A stretch of 64,000 bases of DNA from Taklimakanibacter sp049323275 (GCA_049323275.1 JBMOOM010000089.1:1-64000); one strand, 5' to 3'; positions 1 through 9,035 are shown, counted from the first letter of the stretch. The notes: generated from the sequence alone by a model not told the origin. Program-made: numbers and translations.

Positions 1-159
1 CCGGTGAAGCTCGAGGGCGCGCGCAGCATCAGGCCCTGGCCCGAGAGTGGACCGCTGGTCCGGTTCAGCATCGGCCTCGAACATCCCGACGATCTTCTGA
101 GCGATATCGAAGAAGGTCTCGCCCGCTATGCCGGCGGACGCAAAGCGGCAGCCGAATGA
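1..159 (+). CDS. metC: Cystathionine beta-lyase, C-terminal end (partial)
   Basis: This is the last 52 codons of a gene entering from the left edge and ending in TGA at 157-159. The readable tail (RPWPESGPLVRFSIGLEHPDD) matches the C-terminal beta-strand and helix of Cys/Met-metabolism PLP enzymes, where R-x-S-x-G-x-E is the substrate-carboxylate segment. In rhizobia metC lies directly upstream of aapJ, and that order is kept here (34 bp to aapJ). The PLP lysine is outside the window. It could be another gamma-family PLP enzyme such as metB or metZ, but the neighbour supports metC. Confidence 0.72.
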   Translation, partial: PVKLEGARSIRPWPESGPLVRFSIGLEHPDDLLSDIEEGLARYAGGRKAAAE

Positions 160-193
160 CAAAACACGCAAAACAAGGGAAAAGGAGGAAACC

Positions 194-1219
194 ATGAAGA
201 AACATCTGACCAGCGCGATGATTGCCACGGGCCTCGCGGTGGCGCCGGCCATGGCCGCCGCGGGCGAACGGGTCGACGCGATCAAGGCGCGCGGCGAGCT
301 CATCTGCGGCACCAGCACCGGAACGGCGATCGGCCTCAGCACGCTCGACGAGACCGGCAAGTGGTCGGGTCTCGAAGTGGATTATTGCCGCGCCCTCGCC
401 GCCGCCCTCCTTGGCGATGCCGCCAAGGTGAAATTCGTGCCGCTCGAATTCAAGAACGCTTTCGCCGCCCTGCAATCGGGCAGCGTCGACCTGCTGGCGC
501 GCGGCGCCAGCTGGACCTTCACCCGCGACACTGAGATGAAGTTCAGCTTCATCGGCCCTTACATGTATGACGGCCAAAGCTTCATGGTGAAAAAGAGCCG
601 CAATGTCGGCAAGATCGCCGATCTCGGCGGCGCTTCCATCTGCGTCTCGGCCGGCACCACCTCCGAGCTCAATCTCTCGGATTATTTCAGGGTCAACAAT
701 CTCGATTACACGCCGATCGTCGCGAACAGCCGCGAGCAGAATCTCGCCAATCTCGAAGCCGACCGCTGCGATGCCTATACCAATGAGCGCGGCGGGCTGG
801 CGGCGAGCCGTCTCGGCCTCACCGATCCGGACGCCTATGTGATCTTCGACGAAATCATATCGAAGGAGCCGCTCAGCGCCACCGTCAAGCAGGGCGATCC
901 GCTCTTCCACGATATCGCCGTCTGGACCTACTTCGCGCTCGTCAATGCCGAGGAGCTCGGCGTCACCGCCGCCAATGTGACCGAGCTCGCCAATTCCTCG
1001 CCCAATCCGGAAGTGCAAAGGCTGCTCGGCAAGACCGGCGACTTCGGCGCCAAGCTCGGCGTTGCCGACGATTGGGCGGTGAAGGCGATCGCCGCCGGCG
1101 GCAATTACGGCGAGATCTTCGAGCGCAATCTCGGCAATGGCAGCCGGGTCAAGCTGTCGCGTGGCCTGAACAATCTGTGGACCAAGGGCGGCCTCATCTA
1201 CGCCCCGCCGGTGCGCTGA
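194..1219 (+). CDS. aapJ: General L-amino acid ABC transporter, periplasmic binding protein AapJ
   Basis: Captures L-amino acids in the periplasm and delivers them to AapQM. The 341-aa product starts at ATG 194, chosen because AAAGGAGGA lies 5-13 bases upstream (181-189) and the N-terminus is then a Sec signal peptide (lysines, hydrophobic core, cleavage near AMA-AA at about residue 21). The body is a type II solute-binding fold: RGELICGTSTG starts lobe 1, and SAGTTSELNL (about 155-164) matches the GTTTE-type ligand loop. Length is usual for AapJ/BztA. First gene of aapJQMP, with 7 bp to aapQ. Confidence 0.92.
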   Translation: MKKHLTSAMIATGLAVAPAMAAAGERVDAIKARGELICGTSTGTAIGLSTLDETGKWSGLEVDYCRALAAALLGDAAKVKFVPLEFKNAFAALQSGSVDLLARGASWTFTRDTEMKFSFIGPYMYDGQSFMVKKSRNVGKIADLGGASICVSAGTTSELNLSDYFRVNNLDYTPIVANSREQNLANLEADRCDAYTNERGGLAASRLGLTDPDAYVIFDEIISKEPLSATVKQGDPLFHDIAVWTYFALVNAEELGVTAANVTELANSSPNPEVQRLLGKTGDFGAKLGVADDWAVKAIAAGGNYGEIFERNLGNGSRVKLSRGLNNLWTKGGLIYAPPVR

Positions 1220-1226
1220 AGCGACG

Positions 1227-2447
1227 ATGACGGTCTCGGAACATGAGCGCATCGGCGCCGCCTGGCGTCCGCCGGTAATGGACGAGTTCGAGGCCGCGCC
1301 GATTATTGGTCCGAGGCAGCGCCGCGCCAAACGCGTCGCCTTCATCCAGCAGGCGCTGGTCCTGCTGGCAGTGGGGCTTCTGGCCGTCCTCATGGCCAGG
1401 AACACCGTCATCAATCTGCAGGCCCGGGGTCTCGCCTCGGGATTCGACTTCCTCTGGCAGGAAGCCGGATTCAAGATCGCCTTCGCCCTGATCCCCGTCG
1501 AGGCGACCTCCACCTATGGCCGGGTCTTCGTGGCGGGGCTTCTCAATTCGCTGCTGGTCGCCGCGCTCGGCATCGTCGCGGCGACCCTGCTCGGCTTCAT
1601 GCTCGGTATCGTCCGCGTCTCGCCGAGCCCGCCTCTGCGCCTCCTCACCAGAGGATATGTCGAGCTGGTGCGTAATCTGCCGCTGCTCCTCCATCTGCTG
1701 CTGTGGCAGGCGGTGATCCTGCGCTCGCTGCCGGCGGTCAGGGACGCCATCGGGCTGGGCAGCATCGCCTTCCTCAGCAATCGCGGACTCTATCTGCCGA
1801 TGCCCCTGCTCGGCGCTCAGGCGACCTGGCTGCTGAGCGGTCTTACGGCGGCGGCGGCAATGGCAGCCATCGCCTGGATGCTGCGCCGGCGCGCCCGATC
1901 GCAGGGTGAAGCGTCGCCGCTGCTCGCCACAGGCCTCAGCGCCGGCAGCCTTCTGCTTCTCGTCGTGGCGCTCTTCGGCCTCGACTGGCAGGTGCCGCAG
2001 CTCGCCGGCTTCGATTTCCGCGGCGGCCTCAAGCTGATGCCTGAATTCGTGTCGCTGATCGCCGCACTCACCATCTACAACGCCGCCTTCATCGCCGAGA
2101 TCGTGCGCGCCGGCATCCAGTCGGTGGACAAGGGCCAGCGCGAGGCGGCCGCGGCCCTCGGCCTCTCGGACCGCCAGGTCCTGCGCCTCGTCATTGTGCC
2201 CCAGGCCTTGCGGGTCATCGTGCCGCCGATCGCCAATCAATATACCCATATCATCAAGGCGTCGTCGCTGGCGACCGTCGTCGGCTTCCCCGATCTGGTC
2301 AATGTCTTCCTCGGCACGTCGCTGAACCAGACCGGCCGCGCGGTGGAGATCGTGGCGATGACCGCTGCGGTCTATCTCGTCCTTTGCGCCGCCGTCGCTT
2401 TGGCGACGGAAGCCTTCAACCGCCGCGTCGCTCTGGTGGAGCGCTGA
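1227..2447 (+). CDS. aapQ: General L-amino acid ABC transporter permease AapQ
   Basis: Inner-membrane permease, one half of the translocation pore. The 406-aa product has a cytoplasmic N-tail, a first TM near residues 45-65, and several hydrophobic segments. Near residues 290-325 lies the EAA loop typical of His/Glu/Gln-family permeases (GQREAAAALGLSDRQVLRL), which docks on AapP. It has the long periplasmic insertion between the first helices that separates Aap/Bzt permeases from the shorter HisQM type. Sits 7 bp after aapJ and 2 bp before aapM. Confidence 0.92.
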   Translation: MTVSEHERIGAAWRPPVMDEFEAAPIIGPRQRRAKRVAFIQQALVLLAVGLLAVLMARNTVINLQARGLASGFDFLWQEAGFKIAFALIPVEATSTYGRVFVAGLLNSLLVAALGIVAATLLGFMLGIVRVSPSPPLRLLTRGYVELVRNLPLLLHLLLWQAVILRSLPAVRDAIGLGSIAFLSNRGLYLPMPLLGAQATWLLSGLTAAAAMAAIAWMLRRRARSQGEASPLLATGLSAGSLLLLVVALFGLDWQVPQLAGFDFRGGLKLMPEFVSLIAALTIYNAAFIAEIVRAGIQSVDKGQREAAAALGLSDRQVLRLVIVPQALRVIVPPIANQYTHIIKASSLATVVGFPDLVNVFLGTSLNQTGRAVEIVAMTAAVYLVLCAAVALATEAFNRRVALVER

Positions 2448-2449
2448 AC

Positions 2450-3559
2450 ATGCATGCTCCCTCACCCTCCCGTCCGACGCCTGCCGCCATCCTGCACAGG
2501 CTGCTGACCGCCATCCGCGCCTACCCCGTCAGCACACTGCTCACCCTGGTCCTCCTCTATGTCGCCTTATGGCTTTCCTGGCACATCGTCGACTGGGCCT
2601 TCATCGAGGCGACATGGCGGGCGGAGGACCGCGCCAGCTGCAATCCCGATGGCGCCTGCTGGGCTTTCATCCTCAACCGCCTGCCGCAATTCACCTTCGG
2701 CTTCTATCCGGAAGCCGAGCGCTGGCGCGCCTGGATCGTGCTGCTGGCGCCGCCGGCCTTGCTGCTCCTCGCCATGGCGCCGGACTTCAGGGCACGGCGC
2801 TGGATCATCGCCCTCGGCTTCATGGCCTATCCGCTGGTATCCCTCGCGCTCCTCTCCGGCGGGGTCCTGGGCCTTCCGCATGTACCGAGCGACCAATGGG
2901 GCGGCCTGCTGCTCACCATGATCGTCGGCATCGGCGCCTTCGTCCTCTCCTTCCCGATCGCCATCCTGCTGGCGCTCGCCCGCCTGTCGAAGCTGCCGGC
3001 GTTGCGTTTCCTCACCATCGGCTTCATCGACTTCTGGCGCGGCATGCCGCTGGTCGCCGTGCTTTTCATGTCGGTGATCATGTTGCCGCTCTTCCTGCCG
3101 CCGGGATTCGAGATATCGCGTCTCGGCCTCGCTTTGACGGGCCTCACACTCTATTCCAGCGCCTATCTGGCCGAGGTCATCCGCGGCGGCCTGCAGAGCA
3201 TCGGGCGCGGCCAGACCGAGGCGGCGCTGGCGCTCAGCTTCGGCTTCTGGCGCACCCAGACCTATATCGTCATGCCGCAGGCGTTGCGCGCCGTGCTGCC
3301 CGGTATCGTCAATTCGGTGATCGCGCTCTTCAAGGACACGACCTATGTGATGATCGTCGGCCTCTTCGATCTTCTCAATATCGTGACCGCGGCGCTGTCC
3401 GATGCACGCTGGCTGGGCCTTGCCACCGAAGGTTACGTTTTTGTCGGCGTGATCTACTGGCTCTTCTGCTTTGCCCTGTCGCATGTCTCCGCCCGCCTCG
3501 AAGCGCAGCAGAACCGGGTCTCGCGGCAGGATCAGATCCTGACCGGAAGCACCCAATGA
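2450..3559 (+). CDS. aapM: General L-amino acid ABC transporter permease AapM
   Basis: Second permease of the Aap complex, 369 aa from ATG 2450, two bases after the aapQ stop. This start gives the usual short cytoplasmic N-tail before a TM at about 28-45. The EAA-loop match is GRGQTEAALALSFGFWRTQ, followed by the conserved MPQALRAVLPGIVNS segment and a final TM. Two periplasmic cysteines occur near the N-terminal loop (SCNPDGACW). The stop overlaps the aapP start (ATGA), indicating translational coupling. Confidence 0.92.
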   Translation: MHAPSPSRPTPAAILHRLLTAIRAYPVSTLLTLVLLYVALWLSWHIVDWAFIEATWRAEDRASCNPDGACWAFILNRLPQFTFGFYPEAERWRAWIVLLAPPALLLLAMAPDFRARRWIIALGFMAYPLVSLALLSGGVLGLPHVPSDQWGGLLLTMIVGIGAFVLSFPIAILLALARLSKLPALRFLTIGFIDFWRGMPLVAVLFMSVIMLPLFLPPGFEISRLGLALTGLTLYSSAYLAEVIRGGLQSIGRGQTEAALALSFGFWRTQTYIVMPQALRAVLPGIVNSVIALFKDTTYVMIVGLFDLLNIVTAALSDARWLGLATEGYVFVGVIYWLFCFALSHVSARLEAQQNRVSRQDQILTGSTQ

Positions 3560-4296
3560 CCGCGCGCACAGCCATCAAAATACGCGCGCTGTCGAAATGG
3601 TTCGGTGCCTGGCGCGCCCTGCATGGCGTGTCGGTGGATATCGAGGGCGGCGCCTGCACCGTGCTGTGCGGTCCTTCCGGCTCCGGCAAATCGACATTCC
3701 TGCGCTGTCTCAACGGGCTGGAGGAATGGCAGTCGGGCGAGATCGAGATCGGCGGCATCGCCGTGGGCGACCGGCCGCGCGCCCTCACCAGGCTCCGGCG
3801 CGATGTCGGCATGGTGTTCCAGAGCTTCAACCTGTTCCCGCATCTCTCCGTGCTCGACAATGTCGCCCTGGCGCCGCGCCTTCTGCTGCGCCGCCGCCGC
3901 AAGGATGCCGAGACGGAGGCGATGCGGCTTCTGAAGCGCGTCGGCGTCGCCCGCCAGGCAGGCAAGCTGCCGGCCGGACTGTCCGGCGGCCAGAAGCAGC
4001 GGGTCGCCATCGCCCGCGCACTGGCGATGGAACCGAAAGTTCTGCTCTTCGATGAACCGACCTCGGCGCTTGATCCCGAATCCGTGAGGGAGGTCCTCGA
4101 CGTGATGATCGAACTGGCGACGGGCGGCACCACCATGGTGGTCGTGACCCATGAAATGAGTTTCGCCCGCCATGTTGCGAGCCGTGTCATATTCATGGAT
4201 AGGGGCCGCATCGTCGAGACCGGCGAGCCCGATGCCTTCTTCAGCTGTCCCCGCAGCGATCGCGCAAAGCAGTTTCTTGCCGATATCGCGCGCTAA
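3556..4296 (+). CDS. aapP: General L-amino acid ABC transporter ATPase AapP
   Basis: Cytoplasmic ATPase that powers AapQM, 246 aa. Visible motifs: Walker A GPSGSGKST (39-47), Q-loop VFQSFNLFPH (88-96), ABC signature LSGGQKQR (142-149), Walker B VLLFDEP (162-168), D-loop SALD, and the switch histidine in VVVTHE (H199). This is the polar amino-acid transporter (PAAT) subclass. Last gene of the aap operon, overlapping aapM by 4 bp and followed by a GC hairpin. Confidence 0.95.
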   Translation: MTARTAIKIRALSKWFGAWRALHGVSVDIEGGACTVLCGPSGSGKSTFLRCLNGLEEWQSGEIEIGGIAVGDRPRALTRLRRDVGMVFQSFNLFPHLSVLDNVALAPRLLLRRRRKDAETEAMRLLKRVGVARQAGKLPAGLSGGQKQRVAIARALAMEPKVLLFDEPTSALDPESVREVLDVMIELATGGTTMVVVTHEMSFARHVASRVIFMDRGRIVETGEPDAFFSCPRSDRAKQFLADIAR

Positions 4297-4305
4297 GCCC
4301 TGAAC

Positions 4306-4323
4306 GGTTCCCCTCCGGGAACC
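4306..4323 (+). terminator. Hairpin after aapP
   Basis: A perfect 7-bp inverted repeat (GGTTCCC, loop CTCC, GGGAACC) sits 9 bp after the aapP stop. The tail TATTCTC is only moderately T-rich, so it may attenuate or stabilise mRNA rather than terminate fully. Confidence 0.42.
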
Positions 4324-4380
4324 TATTCTCAGGTGAAACGTTGTCCCGCGCATAGTTCATCTCAATGCGAGGATAGACCA

Positions 4381-4827
4381 TTGGCCAAAGCACGAAAGGC
4401 GCGCCGGGCGCGCGCTACGCCCAAAAGCACCGCCAACCGCCTCTTCGATGACGCCTTGTCGCTGGCCTCCACGCTGGCCGAGAGCCGCAAACGCGCCGGC
4501 GCCGACAAGATCGTCGAATTCGCCGAGGCGACCCGCCATTTCGGCGAAACCCTCGACGATTTCCCGCAACTGCGCGCCTATAGCGATACGGCGGCCGACA
4601 ATCTCGACGATCTGGCGGACTATGTCGCCGAAACCGATATTCCCGACATGCTCGACGATTTTGCCGGCTTTGCGCGGCGCCAGCCGGTCGCCACCTTGAC
4701 GCTCGGCGTCGCCGCCGGCCTGGCGGTGACGCAATTGATGCATGGCTGGCCGGTTCCCTTGAAACGGAAGTCCGCGGCGCCCGGGCGAGGCAGGGGGCGG
4801 CGGACAGCACGCAAGGCCCTGACCTGA
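4381..4827 (+). CDS. Small envelope-associated protein, YqjD/DUF883-like arrangement
   Basis: Start chosen at TTG 4381 (148 aa) because a GAGGA-like element lies about 8 bases upstream and the product then begins with a basic Lys/Arg/Ala-rich tail; GTG 4333 would add 16 unconvincing residues. The middle (about 25-95) is predicted helical and acidic. One hydrophobic helix near the C-terminus (TLTLGVAAGLAVTQLMHGW) is preceded by FARRQP and followed by a basic tail. This layout matches DUF883/DUF3618-type membrane-anchored proteins such as YqjD. First gene of a four-gene set with 4856, 5229 and 5551. Function unknown; likely envelope or stress-related. Confidence 0.62.
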   Translation: MAKARKARRARATPKSTANRLFDDALSLASTLAESRKRAGADKIVEFAEATRHFGETLDDFPQLRAYSDTAADNLDDLADYVAETDIPDMLDDFAGFARRQPVATLTLGVAAGLAVTQLMHGWPVPLKRKSAAPGRGRGRRTARKALT

Positions 4828-4855
4828 CATGAGCGTCGAGTTGCAGGAGATCGGC

Positions 4856-5236
4856 ATGGCGAAACCCGACGACGACTCCTTCGCCGGATCGTTTGACGAC
4901 CTCAAGCGCGACTTTGCCGCCTGGTTCGTCGCGGAGCGTGCCTTGCTGCGCGCCCGCATGAACTCGAGCGCCAGGCGGTTGGCATTGGCGGCGAGCCTTG
5001 CCCTGCTCGGCATGCTGCTCGTCTTCGTCGCCCTGATCGTGCTGGCGGAGGTTCTGGTTCAGCAGCTGATGGCGTCCTTCGGTCCGATCATGGCCGGACT
5101 GATCATCGGCCTAGCGCTGTTGCTTGTCGCCGTTCTGCTGATCGCCGGAGCGGTCGCGCTGCTGCGCAAGCCCGATCCGTTGAGTGGCCACTTGCGCAGC
5201 TCGGCGAAATTCATCTGGAGCCGGTTCCATGACTGA
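4856..5236 (+). CDS. Phage-holin-superfamily / YqjE-like membrane protein
   Basis: 126 aa from ATG 4856, chosen for AGGAG 8-12 bases upstream; ATG 4829 is possible and would add 9 residues. A soluble amphipathic N-terminus (about 1-45) precedes two long hydrophobic helices (LALAASLALLGMLLVFVALI and IMAGLIIGLALLLVAVLLIA) and a short cytoplasmic tail. This is the layout of the DUF1469/YqjE family (phage holin superfamily III in name only, with no link to lysis). It overlaps the next gene by 8 bp. Confidence 0.68.
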   Translation: MAKPDDDSFAGSFDDLKRDFAAWFVAERALLRARMNSSARRLALAASLALLGMLLVFVALIVLAEVLVQQLMASFGPIMAGLIIGLALLLVAVLLIAGAVALLRKPDPLSGHLRSSAKFIWSRFHD

Positions 5237-5546
5237 TCTCGCGGCGCTCGAAGCCGAGGCTGATCGCCGGCGTCAGGCCTTTGCCGACAGCCTGCGCAGG
5301 TTCAAGCCCAAACTGACCCCGCTCGGTCTCGCCGACGAAGCCTTGCGCCGTCTCGATCCGCAAGCAGAAGCGGTCGCCGCGACCGGGCGCACCCTGCGCC
5401 GCAACCCGCTCCCGGTCATCCCGCTGCTGCTCGGATTCGGCTGGCTGATGCTGGAGGCGCGCAAGCCGGTCAAGGCGGCGAGGCCGAAACGTGCGAGCCT
5501 CAAACGCAAGAAGAGACCCCTGATCACATCGCAAGAGAAGGAATGA
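5229..5546 (+). CDS. Small membrane-anchored protein of the YqjK/DUF3618 type
   Basis: 105 aa. An N-terminal charged helix (LEAEADRRRQAFADSLRRF) is followed by a linker and one hydrophobic segment (NPLPVIPLLLGFGWLMLEA, about 63-81), with a Lys/Arg-rich tail. The start overlaps the end of the preceding gene by 8 bp, so the two are translationally coupled. In enterics the comparable trio is yqjD-yqjE-yqjK. Function unknown. Confidence 0.62.
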   Translation: MTDLAALEAEADRRRQAFADSLRRFKPKLTPLGLADEALRRLDPQAEAVAATGRTLRRNPLPVIPLLLGFGWLMLEARKPVKAARPKRASLKRKKRPLITSQEKE

Positions 5547-5550
5547 CATC

Positions 5551-5976
5551 ATGAAGACGACAAGAGCACGCAAGACACGCAAGGCCGGCCGCAAGGCGTC
5601 CAAGTCTTCGACCGCGCAGCTGCTGCAGGACAATGCCGGCACGGCTTTGCGCCGCGGCCGCGATACGCTGAGCCGCGCCTATGGCTGGGCGCAGGAGGCC
5701 GGCAACGCCCGCCTGGGCTCGCTGCGCATGCCGCGCCCCGCCGATATCAGCCACCTCGCCGAAGCCAACCCGCTTCTTCTCGGCGCCGTCGGCCTGGGCC
5801 TCGGCGTCGCCATCGGCACGCTGTTTCCGCGCGGCATGGGGCGGCGCCGCCCGGCCGTCGCATCCCGGGCAGCCAATGGCAATGGCTCGGCCGCACCGGT
5901 GAAGGCAGCGGCGCGCCGCCGGCCCAAGAAGACCCGGGCGGCAAAATCCCGTCCGGCTCAGGCCAGCACGAGTTGA
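5551..5976 (+). CDS. Basic protein with one C-central hydrophobic helix, DUF883-like
   Basis: 141 aa with a very basic N-terminus (TRARKTRKAGRKASK), an amphipathic middle, and the helix NPLLLGAVGLGLGVAIGTLF (about 71-90), followed by an Arg/Ala/Pro-rich tail that looks disordered. The pattern ANP-LLLGAVGLGLGVAIG is typical of the C-terminal anchor of DUF883/YqjD relatives. It completes the cluster beginning at 4381. The stop codon touches the valS stop on the other strand with no spacer. Confidence 0.6.
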   Translation: MKTTRARKTRKAGRKASKSSTAQLLQDNAGTALRRGRDTLSRAYGWAQEAGNARLGSLRMPRPADISHLAEANPLLLGAVGLGLGVAIGTLFPRGMGRRRPAVASRAANGNGSAAPVKAAARRRPKKTRAAKSRPAQASTS

Positions 5977-8649
5977 TCACTTCAGCCGGTTCAGGGCCTC
6001 GGAGAGCTTGACGCGCTGGGCGGCCAGGGCCGTCTTGCGCTCGCGCGTCTCCTCCAGCACCTCTTCCGGCGCCTTGGCGACGAAGCCCTGATTGCCCAGC
6101 CGGCTGTCGATGACGGCGATGTCCTTGGCGACCTTCTCGAGCTCCTTGTTGAGGCGCGTCCGCTCGGCGGCGAAATCGATGACGCCTTCGAGCGGAAGCG
6201 CGAGGATCGCCTCGCCCAGCACCACTTGCGCGGATGACGCCGGAACCTTGTCCTCGAAATTGATCGCCTTCAGGCGCGCCAGCCGCACGATCTCCTGTTC
6301 CCAGGTGGCGGCGCGCCGGCGCGACTCGGTGTCGGCGCCGACGATGACGCAATCGATCTTCGCCCCCGCCGGCACATTCATCTCGGCGCGCACCGAGCGC
6401 ACCTGCGAGATGAAATCGACGACCCAGCTCATCTCGGCGTCGACCTTGACATCGCCGAGCCCCTGATAGCTCGGCCATTGCGCGTCGATGAGCATGCCCT
6501 GCGCGCCCGTCTTCTGCCACAGCTCTTCGGTGACGAAGGGCATGAAGGGATGCAGCAGCAGCAGGATCTGGTCCAGCACCCATTGCGCGCAATGCTGCGT
6601 CTCCGCCTTGGCCGCCGCGTCATTGCCCGACAGCAGCGGCTTGATCAGCTCGACATACCAGTCGCAGAACACGTTCCAGGCGAAGCCATAAAGCGCGCCT
6701 GCCGCGTCATTGTAGCGATGCTCCTCGATGGCCTTGGTCACCGTGTCACGGGTGCGCGCGACCTCGCCGGCGATCCAGCGGTTGATGGTGACGCGCGCCG
6801 CGATCGGGTCGAAATCCGGATCGCGCCTGGCGCCGTTCATCTCGCAGAAGCGCGCCGCATTCCACAGCTTGGTGCCGAAATTGCGATAGCCTTCGACGCG
6901 CTGGGTGGAGAGCTTGATGTCGCGGCCCTGCGCCGCCATGGCGGCGAGCGTGAAACGCAGGGCGTCGGCGCCGAACTGGTCCATGAGGACCAGCGGGTCG
7001 ATGACATTGCCCTTCGACTTCGACATCTTCTGGCCCTTCTCGTCGCGGACCAGCGCATGGATATAGACGGTGTGGAACGGCTTCTCCTTCATGAAGTGAA
7101 GGCCCATCATCATCATGCGGGCGACCCAGAAGAAGATGATGTCGAAGCCGGTGACCAGAACGTCGGTCGGATAGTGGCGCTTGAGTTCGGGCGTCTCGTC
7201 CGGCCAGCCGAGCGTCGAGAACGGCCACAAAGCGGACGAGAACCAAGTGTCGAGCACGTCTTCGTCGCGCGTCAGGAGCGTGCGCGTGCCGTAATGGCGC
7301 TGCGCCGCGGCGAGCGCCAGGTCCTCGTTCTCCTCGACGAAGACTTCGCCATCGGGACCGTACCAGGCCGGAATCTGATGGCCCCACCACAGCTGGCGCG
7401 AAATGCACCACGGCTGGATGTTGCGCATCCATTCATAATAGGTCTTTTCCCAGTTCTTCGGCACGAAGACGGTGTCGCCCTTTTCGACTGCGGCGATCGC
7501 CGGCTGGGCGAGCGTCTTGGCATCGACATACCACTGCTCGGTGAGCCACGGCTCGATGACGACGTCGGAGCGGTCGCCATGCGGCACCTGATGGACATGG
7601 GGCTCGATCTTGTCGAGCAGCCCCTGCTCTTCCAGCATGGCGACGATCTGCTTGCGCGCCTCGAAACGGTCGAGGCCGTGGAGGGCGAGCGTTGCCGCGG
7701 GCACCTCGGCCTGGCTGAGGAAATCCTCATTGCCGGCGAGCAGCAGCTTGCCGAACTGGTCGAGCACGTTGATCTGGCGCAGGTCGTTGCGCTTGCCGAC
7801 GTCGAAATCGTTGAAGTCATGCGCCGGCGTGATCTTGACCGCGCCGGTACCCTTCTCGGGATCGGAATACGTGTCGCCGACGATCGGAATCAAGCGGCCG
7901 ACCAGAGGCAGCACGACATTCTTGCCGATCAGGTGCTTGTAGCGCTCATCGTCGGGATGAACGGCCACGCCCGAGTCGCCCAGCATCGTCTCGGGGCGCG
8001 TCGTGGCGACGACGATGAATTCGTCGCTTCCCTCGATCGGATATTTGAGATGCCACAGATGGCCCTTGATCTCTTTCTGGACGACTTCGAGATCGGAGAT
8101 CGCGGTCAGAAGCTTCGGGTCCCAGTTGACCAGCCGCTTGTCCTTGTAGATCAGGCCTTCCTTGTAGAGCTGGACGAAGACCTTGAGCACCGCGCGCGAC
8201 AGGCCTTCATCCATGGTGAAGCGCTCACGGCTCCAGTCGCAGGAAGCGCCGAGACGGCGCAGCTGGCGCGAGATGGTGCCGCCCGATTCTTCTTTCCACG
8301 CCCAGACGCGTTTGAGGAAGGCCTCGCGGCCCATGGTCCGGCGGTCGGTCTTGTTCTCCTTCTGGAGCAGCCGTTCCACCACCATCTGGGTGGCGATGCC
8401 GGCATGATCGGTGCCCGGCTGCCACAGGACGTCGCGGCCGCGCATCCTCTCGAACCGGCACAATATGTCCTGGATCGTGTTGTTGAGCGCATGCCCCATA
8501 TGGAGCGAGCCCGTCACATTGGGGGGTGGAATGACGATGGTGAAGGGCTCGGCCTTGGGCCGGCGTCCGGGCTTGAAATAGCCACCCGCTTCCCAGGCCT
8601 CATAGAGGCGGGTTTCCATCTCGGCAGGAATATAGGTCTTATCAAGCAT
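5977..8649 (-). CDS. valS: Valyl-tRNA synthetase
   Basis: Charges tRNA-Val, editing mischarged Thr. 890 aa. The class I signature HMGH is at residues 50-53 (PPPNVTGSLHMGH), and KMSKSKGN lies near residue 540 (genomic 7008-7031). The connective-peptide-1 editing domain lies between them (TTRPETMLGDSG near residue 215). The C-terminus has the coiled-coil tRNA-binding arm (LNKELEKVAKDIAVIDSRL), typical of ValS and absent from IleS/LeuS. Length is normal for alphaproteobacteria. Convergent with the envelope cluster, stop to stop. Confidence 0.97.
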   Translation of the reverse strand: MLDKTYIPAEMETRLYEAWEAGGYFKPGRRPKAEPFTIVIPPPNVTGSLHMGHALNNTIQDILCRFERMRGRDVLWQPGTDHAGIATQMVVERLLQKENKTDRRTMGREAFLKRVWAWKEESGGTISRQLRRLGASCDWSRERFTMDEGLSRAVLKVFVQLYKEGLIYKDKRLVNWDPKLLTAISDLEVVQKEIKGHLWHLKYPIEGSDEFIVVATTRPETMLGDSGVAVHPDDERYKHLIGKNVVLPLVGRLIPIVGDTYSDPEKGTGAVKITPAHDFNDFDVGKRNDLRQINVLDQFGKLLLAGNEDFLSQAEVPAATLALHGLDRFEARKQIVAMLEEQGLLDKIEPHVHQVPHGDRSDVVIEPWLTEQWYVDAKTLAQPAIAAVEKGDTVFVPKNWEKTYYEWMRNIQPWCISRQLWWGHQIPAWYGPDGEVFVEENEDLALAAAQRHYGTRTLLTRDEDVLDTWFSSALWPFSTLGWPDETPELKRHYPTDVLVTGFDIIFFWVARMMMMGLHFMKEKPFHTVYIHALVRDEKGQKMSKSKGNVIDPLVLMDQFGADALRFTLAAMAAQGRDIKLSTQRVEGYRNFGTKLWNAARFCEMNGARRDPDFDPIAARVTINRWIAGEVARTRDTVTKAIEEHRYNDAAGALYGFAWNVFCDWYVELIKPLLSGNDAAAKAETQHCAQWVLDQILLLLHPFMPFVTEELWQKTGAQGMLIDAQWPSYQGLGDVKVDAEMSWVVDFISQVRSVRAEMNVPAGAKIDCVIVGADTESRRRAATWEQEIVRLARLKAINFEDKVPASSAQVVLGEAILALPLEGVIDFAAERTRLNKELEKVAKDIAVIDSRLGNQGFVAKAPEEVLEETRERKTALAAQRVKLSEALNRLK

Positions 8650-8737
8650 GATTTTCGCTATGTAAGGAGAACAATGCGGGCTTTAAACACGACTGCGCCG
8701 CCGGATTCAACCGGGCACTCTTCCGAAAATGCCGGGC

Positions 8738-8989
8738 TCAGTCCTTGAACCGGATGCCGACCTCGTCGCCTTTGACCCAGACACGCTCGGCCGGGCGCAG
8801 ATCCATCTCGCCGGGGATGGTGACCCGGAAGCTTTGGGGAATGAGGAAGGATTCGCCGACCCGCAGCCGGGCGCCGGTGGAGCTCACATCGCGGACCTTG
8901 CAGGTGATGACCGTCCTGCCGTCGAGAAAGAACACCCGCGCCTCCTTGAGGCGGCGCATGCGCGGCGATTGCCGTTTATCCACCGTCAT
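8738..8989 (-). CDS. PilZ domain protein, single domain
   Basis: 83 aa from the ATG at 8989, chosen because the product then starts MTVDKRQSPR and covers exactly one PilZ domain. PilZ domains bind cyclic di-GMP through RxxxR and (D/N)xSxxG. DVSSTGARL (37-45) matches the second motif. The N-terminal arginines (R6, R10 and RR 12-13) are loosely placed for the first, so binding is uncertain. Many rhizobial single-domain PilZ proteins of this kind have no known output. Confidence 0.75.
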   Translation of the reverse strand: MTVDKRQSPRMRRLKEARVFFLDGRTVITCKVRDVSSTGARLRVGESFLIPQSFRVTIPGEMDLRPAERVWVKGDEVGIRFKD

Positions 8990-9035
8990 TCCTCGACCAT
9001 TTGCGCGATTTCCCCCGATGGCGCCGGCCCTCCGG

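Noticed and set aside
65..1513. Long minus-strand ORF opposite aapJ and the start of aapQ
   Set aside because: Shadow of strongly supported plus-strand transporter genes in high-GC sequence; product is low-complexity Ala/Arg/Gly/Asp.
6478..8748. 756-codon plus-strand ORF opposite valS
   Set aside because: valS motifs are complete on the minus strand; the opposite frame is a GC-driven shadow.
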